64,000 bases of DNA from Aotearoamyces nothofagi (lineage: Eukaryota > Ascomycota > Leotiomycetes > Leotiales > Tympanidaceae). The stretch is taken from NCBI GenBank assembly GCA_015345905.1, contig JADDTR010000015.1, forward strand, positions 1-64,000, written 5' to 3'. How positions within the stretch are numbered: the first letter of the stretch is position 1; every line of letters starts with the position of its first letter. The translations under genes and the position numbers were made by a program. This document shows, one piece after another, positions 29,814 through 42,920 of this stretch. The notes beneath the pieces are model-generated. The model was not told the origin of the DNA and did not search any database. It was given only the letters and a program-made list of their open reading frames with translations.

Positions 29814-32800
29814 ATGGGTGCTGTTGACGAGTCGGGCTTTGGGCTCCAGTCACGGCGACGACAGTATCGAGTGAAACTTCCCATCACTCTTGTCTCCGTA
29901 ATAATAGCTGTGCTCTATGTTCAGTTCGCTATTCTGCCTCGCTATATATCTCTCTCTGCAAGCTCTTTGAGGCTCTCCAAGTACCGTATCGACCAGCTCA
30001 ACGCTGGCTTGCAAAGATGCGCGCAGATCAACACACCGCCAGCTCAGTACTCGGTGCCTGCTCAATCTACACGGGAAAACCCTCGCTGGACCCATGCCAG
30101 CGGCCAAGAGGGCACAGTTCTGCTGCGGAATGCCGCGTTGTTCAACGGCGACAGTTTCTCCGATGGACTTGTAGATATAGTCTTCAGTAAGGGTGTCGTT
30201 AAGTCTGTTTCATCAGCCAGCGACCATACGCCGGATATCGAAGGCTTGAGGGTGGTTGAGCTGAATGGTACATATGTTACTCCAGGGCTGATCGACATGC
30301 ATTCACATCACATGGTTATGAGCTGGCCCGGATTGACTGCCAATGACGATACTAACGAGATTAACCCTGCGACGGGTACATTGACACCGTTTGTTCGTTC
30401 ACTAGATTCCATAAACCCACATGACCCGGCCACAACAATTATTGCGTCGGGTGGAATCACCACTTCTCTGATCCTGCCCGGTTCTGCCAACATCATGGGT
30501 GGCGAAGGGTTTTTGGTCAAGAATGTCAACAAAGCAGGAAAAGATAAAGAGGAGGTTGTAGAAGAGTTGCTACTTGAACACGGCATACCACATTCTGACA
30601 GGCGAAGATATATGAAGATGGCATGTGGTGAAAATCCTAGACGCGTATACGACCATACTCGGAGTAAGACCTACCTAATTCTTGCTAAAACTCTGCTGAC
30701 TCGATATCAGTGGGTGATGCGTGGATTTTGAGGCAGCATCTAGCTCGAGCTCAAGGTCTACTTGAGAAGCAAGACTCTTGGTGTCTTCAGGCCGCTGCGG
30801 CACTGGATAGCAATGACGTGGGCGCAATTGCAGCTCTCACAGATTCTAGGTCCGACAAGAATAGTCAAGCAGATGAACTTGAATTTGATTCCACGATTGC
30901 AATGCTAAGAGGAAAGATTGGAGTAAACATTCATTGTTATGAGCCAGAGGACATGGAAGATATGCTTTTACATAGTAAAGAATTTGGTTTCCGTATCCAG
31001 GCATTCCATCATGCACTTAGTGCTTGGAAGATACCGGAGTTAATCAAGGATAGCGGAGAGTAAGTTCTACCTCATATTTTGGACTACCTGCTATAAAGAT
31101 AGCTGCTAATCCTTAATTTTTATAGAAATATCACAGTTGCGACCTTCTCCGAGTTTGGCTTATATAAAATGGAGGCTTACCAAGCCAATTTGTGGGCCGG
31201 CAAGATATTGTCTGATCATGATGTCCCAGTAGCTTATAAATCAGTAAGTAGCCATTATAACGAAGGACTCAGCAACGGCCAATACTGATAAAAGGACAGG
31301 ATCATACTAGCGAAGAACTGAACGCTAAATATTTGCTGTATTAAGATCTTCTATGAATCTTCCAGGGCTTCTGTTGCTAACTCTTTGATATAGTTTTCAA
31401 GCTGCTACTGCTCATTCTTTTCATCTTCCCGAAACCCGCGCCCTTCAATCTGTCACTAGTGTCCCTGCAAAGTCATTGGAAATAGATCATCGTATTGGTT
31501 ACGTCAAGCCTGGGTATGATGCTGACATTGTTATCTGGAACTCGCACCCGCTTTCAGTTGGAGCAACACCACAACAAGTTTACATCGACGGTAGAGAAAC
31601 ATTGGACCCAAAGAAGGTTGCCGACTCGTTGGGGAATACCAAAGTCCAGAGCAATCAGCGGGAAATTCAGTCAAATATGCGAGCAATTTTATCACCGGAA
31701 ATTAAAGATGATGTCTGCCAAAGCTTAGAGGACCAGAGTAAAGATGTCCTAATTACAGGCATCAGAAAGTCATTCTTGGATACTTCAACAACCGCAAAGA
31801 CTGGAGATCTGTCTATGCTCTTCAGAGGCGGAAAAGTTGTATGCTTTGGAGATCATCAACAATGCTTGTCGTCTAGCACTAGCCCGAGAGTCATCGAACT
31901 CACCAATGGCCATGTTCTCCCAGGTCTCACGGCTTTCTCTACATGCCTTGGTCTATCTGAAATTGCTGGGCAAGATGAAACCGGCGATGGACTAGTTAGT
32001 ACAAAGTCGGACCCGACGGACCCGGAGAATGTGCCTTATGCAAAATATGGCGTCCACCTAGAAGGGAGAGCTTTCAAGAGAGCTCGAATTGGAGGTGTGA
32101 CGAGAGCTATTACACCACCGTTGATAGAAGGCGGGTTCTTGGGCGGCGTGAGTGTCGGAATTAAGACGAACGAGAAGCAAACGATCCTTGATGGAGGCAT
32201 ATTCCAAGATGATATTGCCTTGCACTTCTTCATTGAACAGAGTGCTAAAGGTGGGGGGCTTTCTATGGAATTTGCTAGCTTTGACTAACATTTCACAGCT
32301 TCTGATTCTACACCAACTATATCCTCAGCTGTAGCAAAGCTCCGAAAGATTCTGTCTGATAACAAGGGCAAGGACTCTGTATATGGAAAGGCTGCAAATG
32401 GTACTCTTCCAGTCGTTATACACGCTAGTGAAAAGGTATATTCATCACGCCCCATTTGCATTTACCTCTTTCTAACTAGCTGAAAGCACGATATCACGCA
32501 GATTATAAAGATGAAGGAAGATTTTGATGCGGTAAAATTTGTCATCCTTGGTGGAGGTGAAGCATACGCTGTAAGTGCTCCTCTATAAATTCGCACTCTT
32601 TACGTACTCTAATTTTCAACTCATTTAGGTTGCAACCGAACTCGCTGCTGCCAAGATACCTGTCATTCTAGCCCCCGTCCGAACTGCTCCAGAGGTATGG
32701 GAGAAAGCAGAAGCTTTATCCGGTCCTCCACTTACAAAGTCAATTGCCCAAATTCTGAGTGATGCTGGAGTGACTTTTGGAATCGGCATCCGCGGAATGA

Positions 32801-33117
32801 GTGAGTAGTGCTTTTTGTTCAATATGCATCACACTCCTGGTGAAATAAATATGCTCACAATATCTCTAGATGACGCCCATATCCACAATCTTATTATTGA
32901 AGCTAGCTGGGCCGCAAAGTATGCCGGGCTGGAAGACCATGCTGCTATCAATTTGGTGTCTAGGAATATCGAGGATATTTTGGATATCAAGGTGGATGAA
33001 GCTAAGAGGGACTTCGTTGTATATGAGGGAAACCCTCTGGAATTCGGTGCTAGTGTTGTTATTGCTGTGGATGGAGATAGGGGAGCGATTGTGGACTGCT
33101 GGCCAACGGCAGAGTAA
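29814..33117 (+). CDS. Membrane-anchored double amidohydrolase-type protein
   Basis: Nine exons (29814-30663, 30711-31059, 31126-31243, 31300-31337, 31394-32250, 32299-32435, 32487-32570, 32629-32800, 32870-33117) give 950 aa. One membrane helix near residues 22-40 follows a basic N-terminus, suggesting a type II membrane protein. Domain 1 (about 95-510) is an amidohydrolase: VTPGLIDMHSHH with the metal-binding HxH at about 162-165, VNIHCYE, and the closing PGYDADIVIWNSHPL. Domain 2 (about 590-950) repeats the plan (VLPGL near 626, closing with FVVYEGNPLEFGASVV), but has FSTC where the HxH should be. Similar fungal proteins are often labelled carbohydrate esterase family 9, from memory; the substrate is unknown. 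Exon 4 is only 38 nt. An in-frame ATG at 29688 is possible, but 29814 gives the better N-terminus. Confidence 0.85.
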
Positions 33118-34121
33118 TTTTTGGAGCTGGCTACCAGCAAGTGGCCTGTGAAGCTCGTGTCACAAAAGACTCCCATTCATTTTCCCATATAACCTTCCTG
33201 CTGAGCATTTCGGAAGTCGGAAGTTGAATCCCCCTATCTGGAAGATCGCCAGTTTCATCGGCATTTAGCCAGCTACGGGGTATTCTACTGTACATAAATC
33301 ATATTATCTATACTTCATCTACATTTTTTATTTTAGCTTCGGTTTCCTGTTGATTGGACTTTGAAGATGTGGAGATAGAAGACTGTGCGATTGAATGCAT
33401 GATGTAAAAATAAATAACTAAAGATTGGAGAAAGCGCGTACGGGTAATCATGATTGGGCGACGATACGATTCTAGCGATTAAGGGCGTTTACAGCGCTCT
33501 GGGAGGATAGGAACTTTCCAAAACTAACTACCACGACATAAATCATTTATAGGCTTAGTTGGACCGCATTATTAGATAGTACTGGACTTTATATCACTTC
33601 TTGTGCGAGCTTCAATTATATTATAACCTTGCGCCTCGTTGAAGTAGAACAGTGCCGATCATATACAGACCTAGACAGAGTACACGCCTCAGAGCCGACC
33701 CTCAGATATCAACCAGAGCTCCCACCGATTTCAAATCAACAGACCGGTCATGGAGGAGAGAGCTCTTGTCGGAGTCCGGTTTGAGGGGCTCGGAGGTAGA
33801 TCCAGCCTTGCACTGTAACTGATCGCTTTCCGGAGGAAATAGCGCGTAAAAGGGACCTGCGAGCTGTAACAGGTGTGTCGGAGCGTCGCTACGCCACAGA
33901 CGAGCAGCAAGCAAAGATAAGGTAGGCGCTGTGTCAAAGGATCAGAGCCTTGGCAAGCAGTTGACCATGGGATGCATGTTTCAGCATCAATATGTGCATC
34001 TGGGATGCAGGTCGGGGATATAATACATCGCCGAGTCTCGTGCGACGGTGGAAATGGTCAAGAATCCGACTGCAACTTCTCTCTGTATCTGTTGGAAAAG
34101 TGCTGGTTGAGCCGCGACGTC
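33118..34121. other. Intergenic, no gene seen
   Basis: About 1 kb between two plus-strand genes, holding the 3' flank of the amidohydrolase and the promoter of the surface protein. No coding frame has support. Confidence 0.45.
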
Positions 34122-35201
34122 ATGATCGATACGAAGAAATGGGTTATCATATCTGGGCTGCTTTCACATACGGCGCTTGCTGCGTTGGCGACGGACTGCT
34201 TTAGGATGGTCGACAGTGCTCTTACGCAGGACACTGGTGGGTTTCCTTGCGGTGTTGTCACATCGGACTCGGTAGCTATTCTAAAATCGACTTTGGCAAT
34301 CTGGCAAGCTGCTGATTGAATTTCAGAGCCCCGAAACATGTTGCAATGCTGGGTCCCAGTGTGTGGGGAGTGGGATTTGCTATGATCCTACTTTTATTTC
34401 TGGGTTCACGGGATGTATGCTCTCTCTTCTACATATAGAATATTTCAACGGCATACTCACACGTGGATACTAGTCTATACAGGAGGGTGTACGGATCCAT
34501 CGTACAATGATACAGCGTGTATATCTGCCTGTGGTAAGACTCGAGAATAAGAGTAGCTGGAATTACCAATGCTGATGAGATATCTAGGAGATCTTCCACG
34601 GGCTGATATTATCTTCAATTCCACCGGTGCCGTGAATCAATGGTCTTGCTGTGGAACTGAGGCCGATGGTGTTACCGTAGACTGTTCAAACCCGACCAAT
34701 GAGACCTTTGCTGCTCCTTCTCCAGCTCAGTTGGTCGCAACGTTCACCGTGGGCACAAGTGCCGCAACCGCGTCAAGTGTCTCCTCTTCAACGCTGTCTT
34801 CGGCCTCAACAACAACAACCTCCATGGCATCTGTGACCACCAAAGTCCTAAGCCCCACCAGTAGCAGCAGTGCCCATACCTCTTCTTCCACACCACAGAC
34901 ACTAAGTACAGGTGCGAAGGCGGGGATTGGGATTGGTGCCGGAGTTGGTGCTAGTGTCCTATTTACTGCTGGAATATTCCTATATTTACGGCGCAGGAAG
35001 CCGAACAGCTTTGAATTAGAAAACCTATCCGACAACGGTGGCCTGCTCCCTAAAGGCTTGGCTATATATGGCTCGAAAGAGCTGCCGGAAGAACCAGCTA
35101 AAGCCTTGGAGTCGGGAACTCATCGGCGGCCTGATATGTCGCCATCCGAGAGGATATATGAGATTCAAACACAACATAGACCATATGAGATGCAGGGATG
35201 A
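34122..35201 (+). CDS. Cys-rich single-pass surface protein
   Basis: Exons 34122-34271, 34327-34414, 34474-34533 and 34588-35201 give 303 aa. A signal peptide (about residues 1-22, ending ALAALA) precedes a Cys-rich ectodomain of about 110 residues (PETCCNAGSQCVGSGICYD, TGGCTDPSYNDTACISACG, WSCCG). A Ser/Thr-rich, probably O-glycosylated stalk follows at about 135-205, then one Gly-rich membrane helix (about 208-232), the stop-transfer RRRKP, and a cytosolic tail of about 70 residues. The ectodomain Cys pattern matches a widespread Pezizomycotina family of unknown role. The architecture resembles wall-stress sensors such as Mid2/Wsc, though it has no WSC domain. The donor GTAGCT of intron 1 was chosen because it alone keeps the frame and the Cys pattern. 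Confidence 0.75.
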
Positions 35202-35829
35202 GTGCTTATCTCAGTGTTTGTGGCCTGTTGTATTTGAAAGGATAGGGGAGTGAGGCCTTTACCGCCAACCTATGAGTTGTACCCTTCCGTAGCTGCCTTT
35301 GGAGCGGTTAGCAGAATAGTCATCTCAGCGGGCGTTAATCTAGGTTACTGCAAGTAGTTATAGATTTGAGAACTATCAGGGAAGGCTTGAGGGTACTGTT
35401 ATTGAGTATGGGTGATTGTGGGACACAGCAGTCAACGCCATTGAAGCGGCTCTAAAGATACCTGTTATTTTGTAGCCGAGTGCCAGAGAACAATACTTAT
35501 TAAAAAGAAGAGCGTACGAAATTCATTCAATTTCATGTGATGCTTAGTGCAAATATTGTAATCATATTTGTACATGAGCTGAAGTGTAAATTTATTTGGA
35601 AGACAGGAGCGGCCGCTACAGCTCAATACCCCTGTTAAATGGCTTCGCGAGGCTGTGATTTCGCCTTCCGAACGGCGCGCGACTGCAACTTTACGCGTCG
35701 AGGAAGTAACGAGACTACGACAACGCAACATGAAGTCGATATGATTGCAGATGCAAGAATTGAGGTCTCTCATGTGAATATACTCCTAGTAGCTAATGGA
35801 AATCTCCCCAGATTTAGTCGATCTCAACA
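35202..35829. other. Intergenic, no gene seen
   Basis: 3' flank of the surface protein gene and promoter of the Apc1 gene. Nothing else is supported. Confidence 0.45.
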
Positions 35830-38800
35830 ATGGCCTCGGTGACGTCTCTGGGCCTTCATCAGCCTACTGCCTTGCCCTACCTCGTGCAAGAGGGCCTCTT
35901 ACCACCAGACCCACCCGCCGATGCGTACACATGGCAAACCGTCATAAACGAGAATTATGATACTATTAATGACGACGAGCTGGTCAGCACAAAGACCTGC
36001 GTGGTTTGGAGTCGAGGCGGGGTTGTTCGCAAAAGTTTTCGATTCGAAGTCGAAAATGAGCCTGTTACGCAGGCTATTATAACGAATTTTACCACTCAGG
36101 GTTATGGAAAGAGAGCCTCATCTGAGAAGGGAGGCACAAAGAGTAAAGATAAATCCGATATACCGGCCGGCGAGAAATCAACCAAGAGGCGGCATAAAGA
36201 AGATCAACAGTCGAGGGCTCTTGTGGTCTTCCTCAGAACACAAGCACATGTCTACTTTCTCTATGGAACGAGTCATGTCATTCATTTGCCATTCGAAGTT
36301 GAACACGCAATAGCAGCACCTGGTGGCCTGATCATACAACGGAAAGTGCAAGCTGAGAACCTAACCCCGGCATCAATAAAAATCCCTCGGGCGCCTCCAA
36401 GCACATTCATTGCCTCGCAGGCTCAGCCATGGTCACCGAATAGCTCTCTACATTCAACATTCTCTATTGCAAGCTTAGGGAGCCCCAAGCAGCTTCCATT
36501 GCCCCAGGCTGGTCTGCTGGGCGAGCTGTGGAAAGCACCAGCCCCCAAGGATGATTCGAAATGGCCGAGGTTATTCTCGCTGACGGATCCTCTGACGGAG
36601 ATGGGCCTCATTGTTACTGCCTCTAAAGCCGCTGGCCACAAAAGATCTTCAAACAAGGCTTTTGCTATGGATCCAGCTGAAGAGATCGTCCACGTCACAG
36701 ACTCTCGTGAATTTGCTTCTATCAACACAAGCACGGAAGACCCTCTCATACTCGCTGTGACATTCAATCGGGAGACGAGCATGTATACAGTTTGGAAGCT
36801 GGTGTATATCGAGCAAGGCAGTCTTACAAATGAACGGCGGAATACTGCTAGTGGGGCCGTTTCCCGCCGTCGGAGTTCTTTTGCACGGACTGGAGCCACC
36901 ACACCAAATGCATTCCGGGAAAGTTTAGGGGGTGCTAGCAACAATTTAACAAAGCATCCCAATCTCGATACTGTCGGAGAGAAACTAGACTTTGCTGCTA
37001 CACTTGACCCAGATTTTGAGTCTGATGCCTTGCCAAGAAGAAAATCTCGCCGGGTGAGCTCCATGCTTGCCCGGGCAGACCTTTCTGCGTCCCATGAACG
37101 CTCCATTTTCTCAGAGCTCGCAATTGGACAGCAGCCTACTCGCCGCGGGGAGTCTCTTGGAAGTCAGCCCAACCGAAACAGCTTCGGATATCCCATGGGT
37201 GCCAATGGCCATGGGCTATCTCAGTCACAATTCAACACTAGCATTAATGGCTTGCTTGAGGCTCCTGTCGATGATTTGCTCGAAGAACTTCGGGCAGGGG
37301 GTGATTTTGAAGGCTTTCATGATATGGGCCTTGATGACGAGGATTTTGAAGGTTTACGGAAGGAAGTCGTATTTACTAAGATCGATAGTGTACAGGCAGA
37401 GCATAGTAATGTCCGATATTCAAGCCAGCATAAGCCTATCCAAAGCCAGTGTAAAGTATTTACGATGGTTGCGCCATCCACCGCAGCAGAGGATGTGGCG
37501 AAGAACCAAATCGTAATATGCATCTTAGATCCACAGGAAAAGACGCTTCTCGTGTTGCCTCTCCAAACTAAGAAACACCATAAGGCTGAACAGCCCTCGT
37601 TTGTCAGAAGGAGGAAAGCGGCGCCGGCAAAAGACATAATGACGGTCACTTTGGGTTCAATCACGAGAGCCAAACATGTCATGGACGCATGTAAGATCTC
37701 TGATGGTGGAGTTTCCAGAATATTGATCTTGTCTGAGAGTTCAAACGGACACGGCGAATTGACTTTACAGGTTCCTTGGAGCGTGCTAATGAATGTTACA
37801 TTACCAAGTGAGCTTTCTATGAACAATCGCCGCAGTCTGGGCCACGATTCTACTCCCCACAGAAAACGGGAAGGTGGCTTCAAGAGAGTCATAAGTCAAG
37901 GTCCTCGGGCAATGCGAGGCCTACGAAACCCACTTCCGGGTGGTATTGTTGATATGATCGATGATGAGGGGAGATTACACCAACTTCGTGTGCAAATGGA
38001 ACCTCGAAATCGAGTTGTCAAACAAGTAATTGATGTCTGTAGATCTATTCTACCAGGCTCAAAGGACGGTGAAGCTATTCTAATAGGATGGTGGAATGCT
38101 CGGAAATGGTTAACTGAAAGGAAAACCGACGAGCTCGAAGTGGAATGGACAGCCCTTGTTGTGATACTGTTTGCGCTAGTTATTGGATTGGGAGATGTTA
38201 ATTCATCACAGTCACCCGAGAGACACCGTCGATCGCGTAGCAGTCTCTTGCGGTCTAGCAGCGGCGCCCAATCGAATGTTGGCAGTCTGCAAGAAATGCT
38301 GTCCCATGAAGCCTCACTTGGCATTCCACGGCCTCATTGGATGACGAATTCTGGTTGGGAGTGGCTGAGTGATGAAGTCGATGTAACTCCAGCTGTCCTC
38401 GAACGAAATTTCAAGGCCTCGTTGCAAGGCTTAGGTGATAGGCCCGGGTTTCTACCTCGGCATATCGCGCTCACGCACAACTTTATTAAGTCATCATTAG
38501 GCCGGGCTGCTGTTGGGCCATCCGGCTATCTCCCTACATCTGAAAATAAAAGTCCGGAGGCCCGTCACAGTGCTCTTGCTAATATTATCATTGGTTTACA
38601 TTTATTGCACGAAGAACACAAGCTTGATATTACTATGGTAGACTCACTGGATAACGGAACGCCCAGTCTCACCCCTATTCTAGCACAAATGTGCAAATGG
38701 CTTGGCTGGGTTGACTGGATAGATGCGTACAATGTTGAAGATGCTGGAATGAATGGTGTCAACCTTGATTTAGGTAAGTTCAATAGATTATTGATGGCAT

Positions 38801-41776
38801 GCCATTACTAACTGAGCATCAGCAAAAGTATTGCGTACTCCTCAACCTTTCAGTCCTCCCTCAATCTATGGATGGATTGAAGACCGTCTGAAAACTCGAA
38901 TATTTACACCATTCCCGACATTAGCAGACATACTCAAAGGCAACCTCTATAATGAAAGCCGGAGTGCGTTGACCGAAAAGGAGTGGTTTAGTCTAACGCC
39001 GAGAACATCGTTATTTAATCATTTCTTTGCGGCAATACAGTCAAGCTCTCCGCCAGTTGAAATTGTGGAAGCACTCTATGCCGCCGGAGTGACTCCCACA
39101 ATTTTGGAAACTCTTCCCGAGGCGATCCTCGTACCGATTCGAGAATCAATTGTTGAATGCCAGTCTCAACCGCCAGTATCATGGAATGAGCATCTTCTAA
39201 GTGTTGTTGGACGTGAAGACGTGAATATGCTCCTCATCCCTCAACGCAAGGCTAATCTGGCTTATACGCCCCTTCTGGTATGGGTACCCCCTCTGCACAA
39301 ATTAAATATCTGTACTCATCATATGTAGGCGCCGACACATGCCGCGATTACAGATGTCCATTCAATCTGCTCCACAAACTCAGAACCCGAGACAGTTGGC
39401 TCGTTCGATGGCTCGGCCGAGGTAGACCGACAAGCCATTACCCGTCTGATTTTCAAGGACGACAGAAGATTCAACGAAGCTGCCAAAATCCTTAATACGA
39501 CAAAGCCAACTATTGCTCGTTGTGAACCAGAACCAGACTGGTCAGAGTCAGACTTGCTAGACGCGCAAAAGGAACATGTACAAATGCTAGCCATTCGAAC
39601 ACTTGCGATTCCTAGTGGTCGCGGTCTGTTATATTTTAGCGCACGAATTCCGCTGCTAACAGAAAAGTTCCCCATTGGAGGGTTTAATCTACACTGCGTG
39701 ATGAAGCCAACAAATAATACAGTGGGCGTTGATAAAAACGCTTTCACTGAAGAGAAGGTATGCTGGGCATTCTTTCACGCTGGTGTTTCGGCAGGTTTGA
39801 GCATTTCTCGAGACGCAAAAGGCATTGACACGTCCTGGATATTATACAACAAGCCTCAGGAGTTGAGTAACCGACATGCCGGTTTCCTACTAGCTCTAGG
39901 ACTCAACGGACATCTTAAGTCTGTGGCGAAATGGGTTGCCTTCAAATACCTTACTCCAAAGCATACTATGACATCTATCGGCCTGCTACTAGGATTAGCA
40001 GCCTCTTACTTAGGGACTATGGATTCTCTAATCACCCGCCTTCTATCAGTCCACGTCACCCGGATGCTTCCTCCGGGTGCTGCCGAACTCAACCTGTCTC
40101 CATTGACCCAGACTACTGGGATAATGGGTATTGGGTTATTGTACTGCAATACTCAGCATCGTCGGATGAGCGAGATTATGGTTTCAGAGATCGAACACAC
40201 AGACGCTGAAATTGAAGATGAACCTTTGAGGAATGAAGGATATCGACTAGCTGCTGGCTTCGCTCTAGGGTTCATCAATCTTGGTAAAGGCTCGGACCTG
40301 AAGGGCCTGCATGATATGCGAATAACCGAGAGGCTCCTACGGCTGGCTGCTGGTAATAAGAAGGTGAGCCTCGTTCATGTTCTAGATAAAGCAACTGCCG
40401 CAGCTGTGGTAGCGATCGCTCTCATCTTCATGAAGTCCGAAAACCAGGCCCTGGCTCGGAAGATTGATGTGCCGAGCTCAATTCTTCAATATGACTATGT
40501 AAGGCCTGACTTGTTCCTACTTCGCACACTCACTAGGCATTTGATCATGTGGAGTAAGATTGAGGCCTCTCCGTTTTGGATCGAACAAAATTTGCCTGCT
40601 GTATATCGATCTAAGAGTACGCTGAGTAATGTTGAACGCCTTTCGAGCGAGGATCTTCCGTTCTACGATATAATTACAGGGCTATGTTTTAGCATTGCTT
40701 TGCGGTATGCTGGCTCAGGGTCATTGCATGTCAGGGATCTTCTAGTCCATTATCTAGATGAGATGATGCGGATCTGCAAGCTTCCAGCCCTGAATTATGA
40801 TGAAAGGCTCACAAGGAATACCATTCGGAACTGTCAAGATCTCCTCGCGCTTTGCGCTGCTACGGTCATGGCAGGGTCGGGAGATCTTGTCGTGTTCCGT
40901 CGTTTGCGAGCTATGCATGGCCGAGATGATAGCGAGACACCATACGGGAGTCACCTTGTAGCTCATCTGGCCATAGGTGCCTTGTTTCTTGGTGGAGGTA
41001 CACATACTTTCGGTACCTCAAACCTTGCTATCGCTTCTTTGATTGTCGCGTTTTATCCGATATTTCCAACCTCGATACTTGACAACAAGTCACATTTGCA
41101 GGCTTTCCGGCATTTCTGGGTCCTAGCAACAGAATCTAGATGTATTGTTGCTCGAGATATAGACACCAACCGACCGGTCTCAGTACCTTTATCCATCTCT
41201 CTCCGTACAGGAAATCGATCCTCCGGACATGCACCATGCCTTTTGTCCGAGATCCAGCAAATTGCCTCAGTCAGCACAAATACTCAAGAGTATTGGAATG
41301 TTGTGCTTGACTTTGAGAGGAATCCGAAGCATCTCGAAGCGTTCTCATCGACTCAAACCATCTTCGTTCGTCGTCGTCCAGCTTATGATGCTAGCACAGC
41401 AGTTTTCCATGCAACACTTCAGGCTTTAGATGACACTGATGGTGCCTCCAGGCAGCCATTGGAGTGGCTCTTTGACCTTCCAGCGTTCTCAATGCTAACT
41501 ACCGCCGAAAGGGCGTTGGTTCTCCCCCCAAACAACGTCAGCTCGAGCGCTAGCCCAAGGACTGAAGGGACTCTGGTAGACACAAGGCTAGTCTTGGAGA
41601 AGGCCACACTGACGAGTGGAAAGAGGGATAGACTACAAGGTCTTAAATTGCTCTTCGAGTGGGCGAATAAGCTACAGAACGAAGGACATGAGATGCAATG
41701 GATCAGAAAGGAAGTTCTAGACAGGCTAAAAGCAGCGGCCTGGATGGTGGGTAAGGATGGAGGGGAAGGCGTCTAA
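35830..41776 (+). CDS. apc1: Anaphase-promoting complex subunit 1 (BimE)
   Basis: Largest scaffold subunit of the APC/C ubiquitin ligase, which destroys cyclins and securin to allow anaphase. Three exons (35830-38773, 38823-39277, 39329-41776) give 1948 aa, close to the known size of fungal BimE. The N-terminal half is a beta-propeller-like region interrupted by Ser/Arg-rich, probably phosphorylated loops (about residues 330-480). The C-terminal half contains the proteasome/cyclosome repeats (for example GLLLGLAASYLGTMD and MGIGLLYCNTQHRRMSEIM). Other recognisable pieces are HYDERL-like (LNYDERLTRN) and AHLAIGALFLGGGTHTFG. Both introns are about 50 nt. Nothing appears truncated. Confidence 0.95.
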
Positions 41777-41865
41777 AAGACCATGAATAGCCATGAGCAG
41801 ATGAGCCACGACGCTCGCAATGGGAATATATATACCGCTGAATTTTGACCGGATTGATGATCAAG

Positions 41866-42674
41866 CTATGACGATGCTGCTTTTCCCTTTCCAGGTGCTG
41901 CTTCGAACTTCCCACGCCACTTCTCCTCCTGCTTGAAAAGTACAATGGCCTCTGTAGCGCTCGGTGAGCCATAGTCTGGATCTGCTCCACCCTCTAGTAA
42001 TGCCTAAATCTTGTCAGACCTGATTTATGCAAGGATCACGCGAATTGAATGATATATATCTTGAAACGTGTATCAGGGTGCGCGAGTTGGCCAGAGAGAA
42101 GAATTGATAATTGATCTTGCTTGGGTTGGTTGAGTGATCCATGGAAAGATGACCAACCTCGACTACATCCGGCTCGCCCTTGAAGACCGCGCCCGCCAGA
42201 GGAGACTGTCCGCGATCATTGAGGCTGTTCGGGTTTGCGCCGTACTGGATCAGCAGTCTGACGAGCGGTGCGTGGCCGTGATATGCCGCGAGCATGACCT
42301 GGCAACAGTCAGCCGGGACGGTCTCTGCCACCGCCGCCGCCTATTCGTCCACGGCGCATCCCCAGGCTCTGCCAGCAGGTACAGGGGGGAAAAGCACGCA
42401 GACCTCGCAGGCCCGAATGCCCATCCCGAGAATTAAAAACAAGCGGATATCAAGAATAAAAACAGCGGATGTGAAGCCGCGGAGACTGCGGATCGGAGGG
42501 CGCAAGACGTACCAGACTGTCGCCCCGGTCGTTGGTCATGTTCGCGGGCAGGCCCGCCGGCAGCGCTTGCTGGAAGATGTCCGTCTGGCCCGCGCGCGCG
42601 GCGTCGTACATGCGCGTGGCGAAAGCGACGGCTTCGGGGGGGAGAGAGGCGGCTCCGCCTCCGTTTCGTGCCAT
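41866..42674 (-). CDS. Small ankyrin-repeat protein
   Basis: Exons on the minus strand (42513-42674, 42158-42298, 41866-42003) give 146 aa. Three ankyrin repeats can be followed: AFATRMYDAARAGQTDIF, the central LVMLAAYHGHAPLVRLLIQ with GANPNSLNDRGQSPL, and the third continuing ALLEGGADPDYGSPS. The C-terminus is a Lys/Gly-rich tail. It belongs to a conserved group of short fungal ankyrin proteins (related in layout to S. pombe SPAC105.02c and yeast Yar1). A chaperone-like or adaptor role is possible but not shown by sequence. Its start lies 246 bp from that of the enoyl-CoA hydratase on the opposite strand. Confidence 0.88.
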
Positions 42675-42920
42675 TTCAGGGCGGAGATGTATCTCTTGCG
42701 GAGGGTTTTCAGGTGGGGAGGTGGATTGGAGGAGTTAGAGTGTAAAAATGGTTGATGGCGGGTTTGGAAGCTCTGATGGTGGATGGATAGATGGATGGAT
42801 GGGCAGCCTCGACGATTGAGGCTGGCTTGGCTTATCTCAGCCGAGGCTGAAGCCCGCAAGGTCTCGCCAGCGAGCGAGCTTGCCTCGCAGAGCTCAGAGC
42901 TTAGAGCCTCAACCACCACC
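42675..42920. promoter_or_regulatory. Short divergent promoter
   Basis: Only 246 bp separate the ATGs of the ankyrin gene (-) and the enoyl-CoA hydratase gene (+), so the two probably share promoter DNA. It contains a GGAT/TGGA repeat near 42778-42802 and a repeated GAGGCT motif near 42820-42850. Confidence 0.6.
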
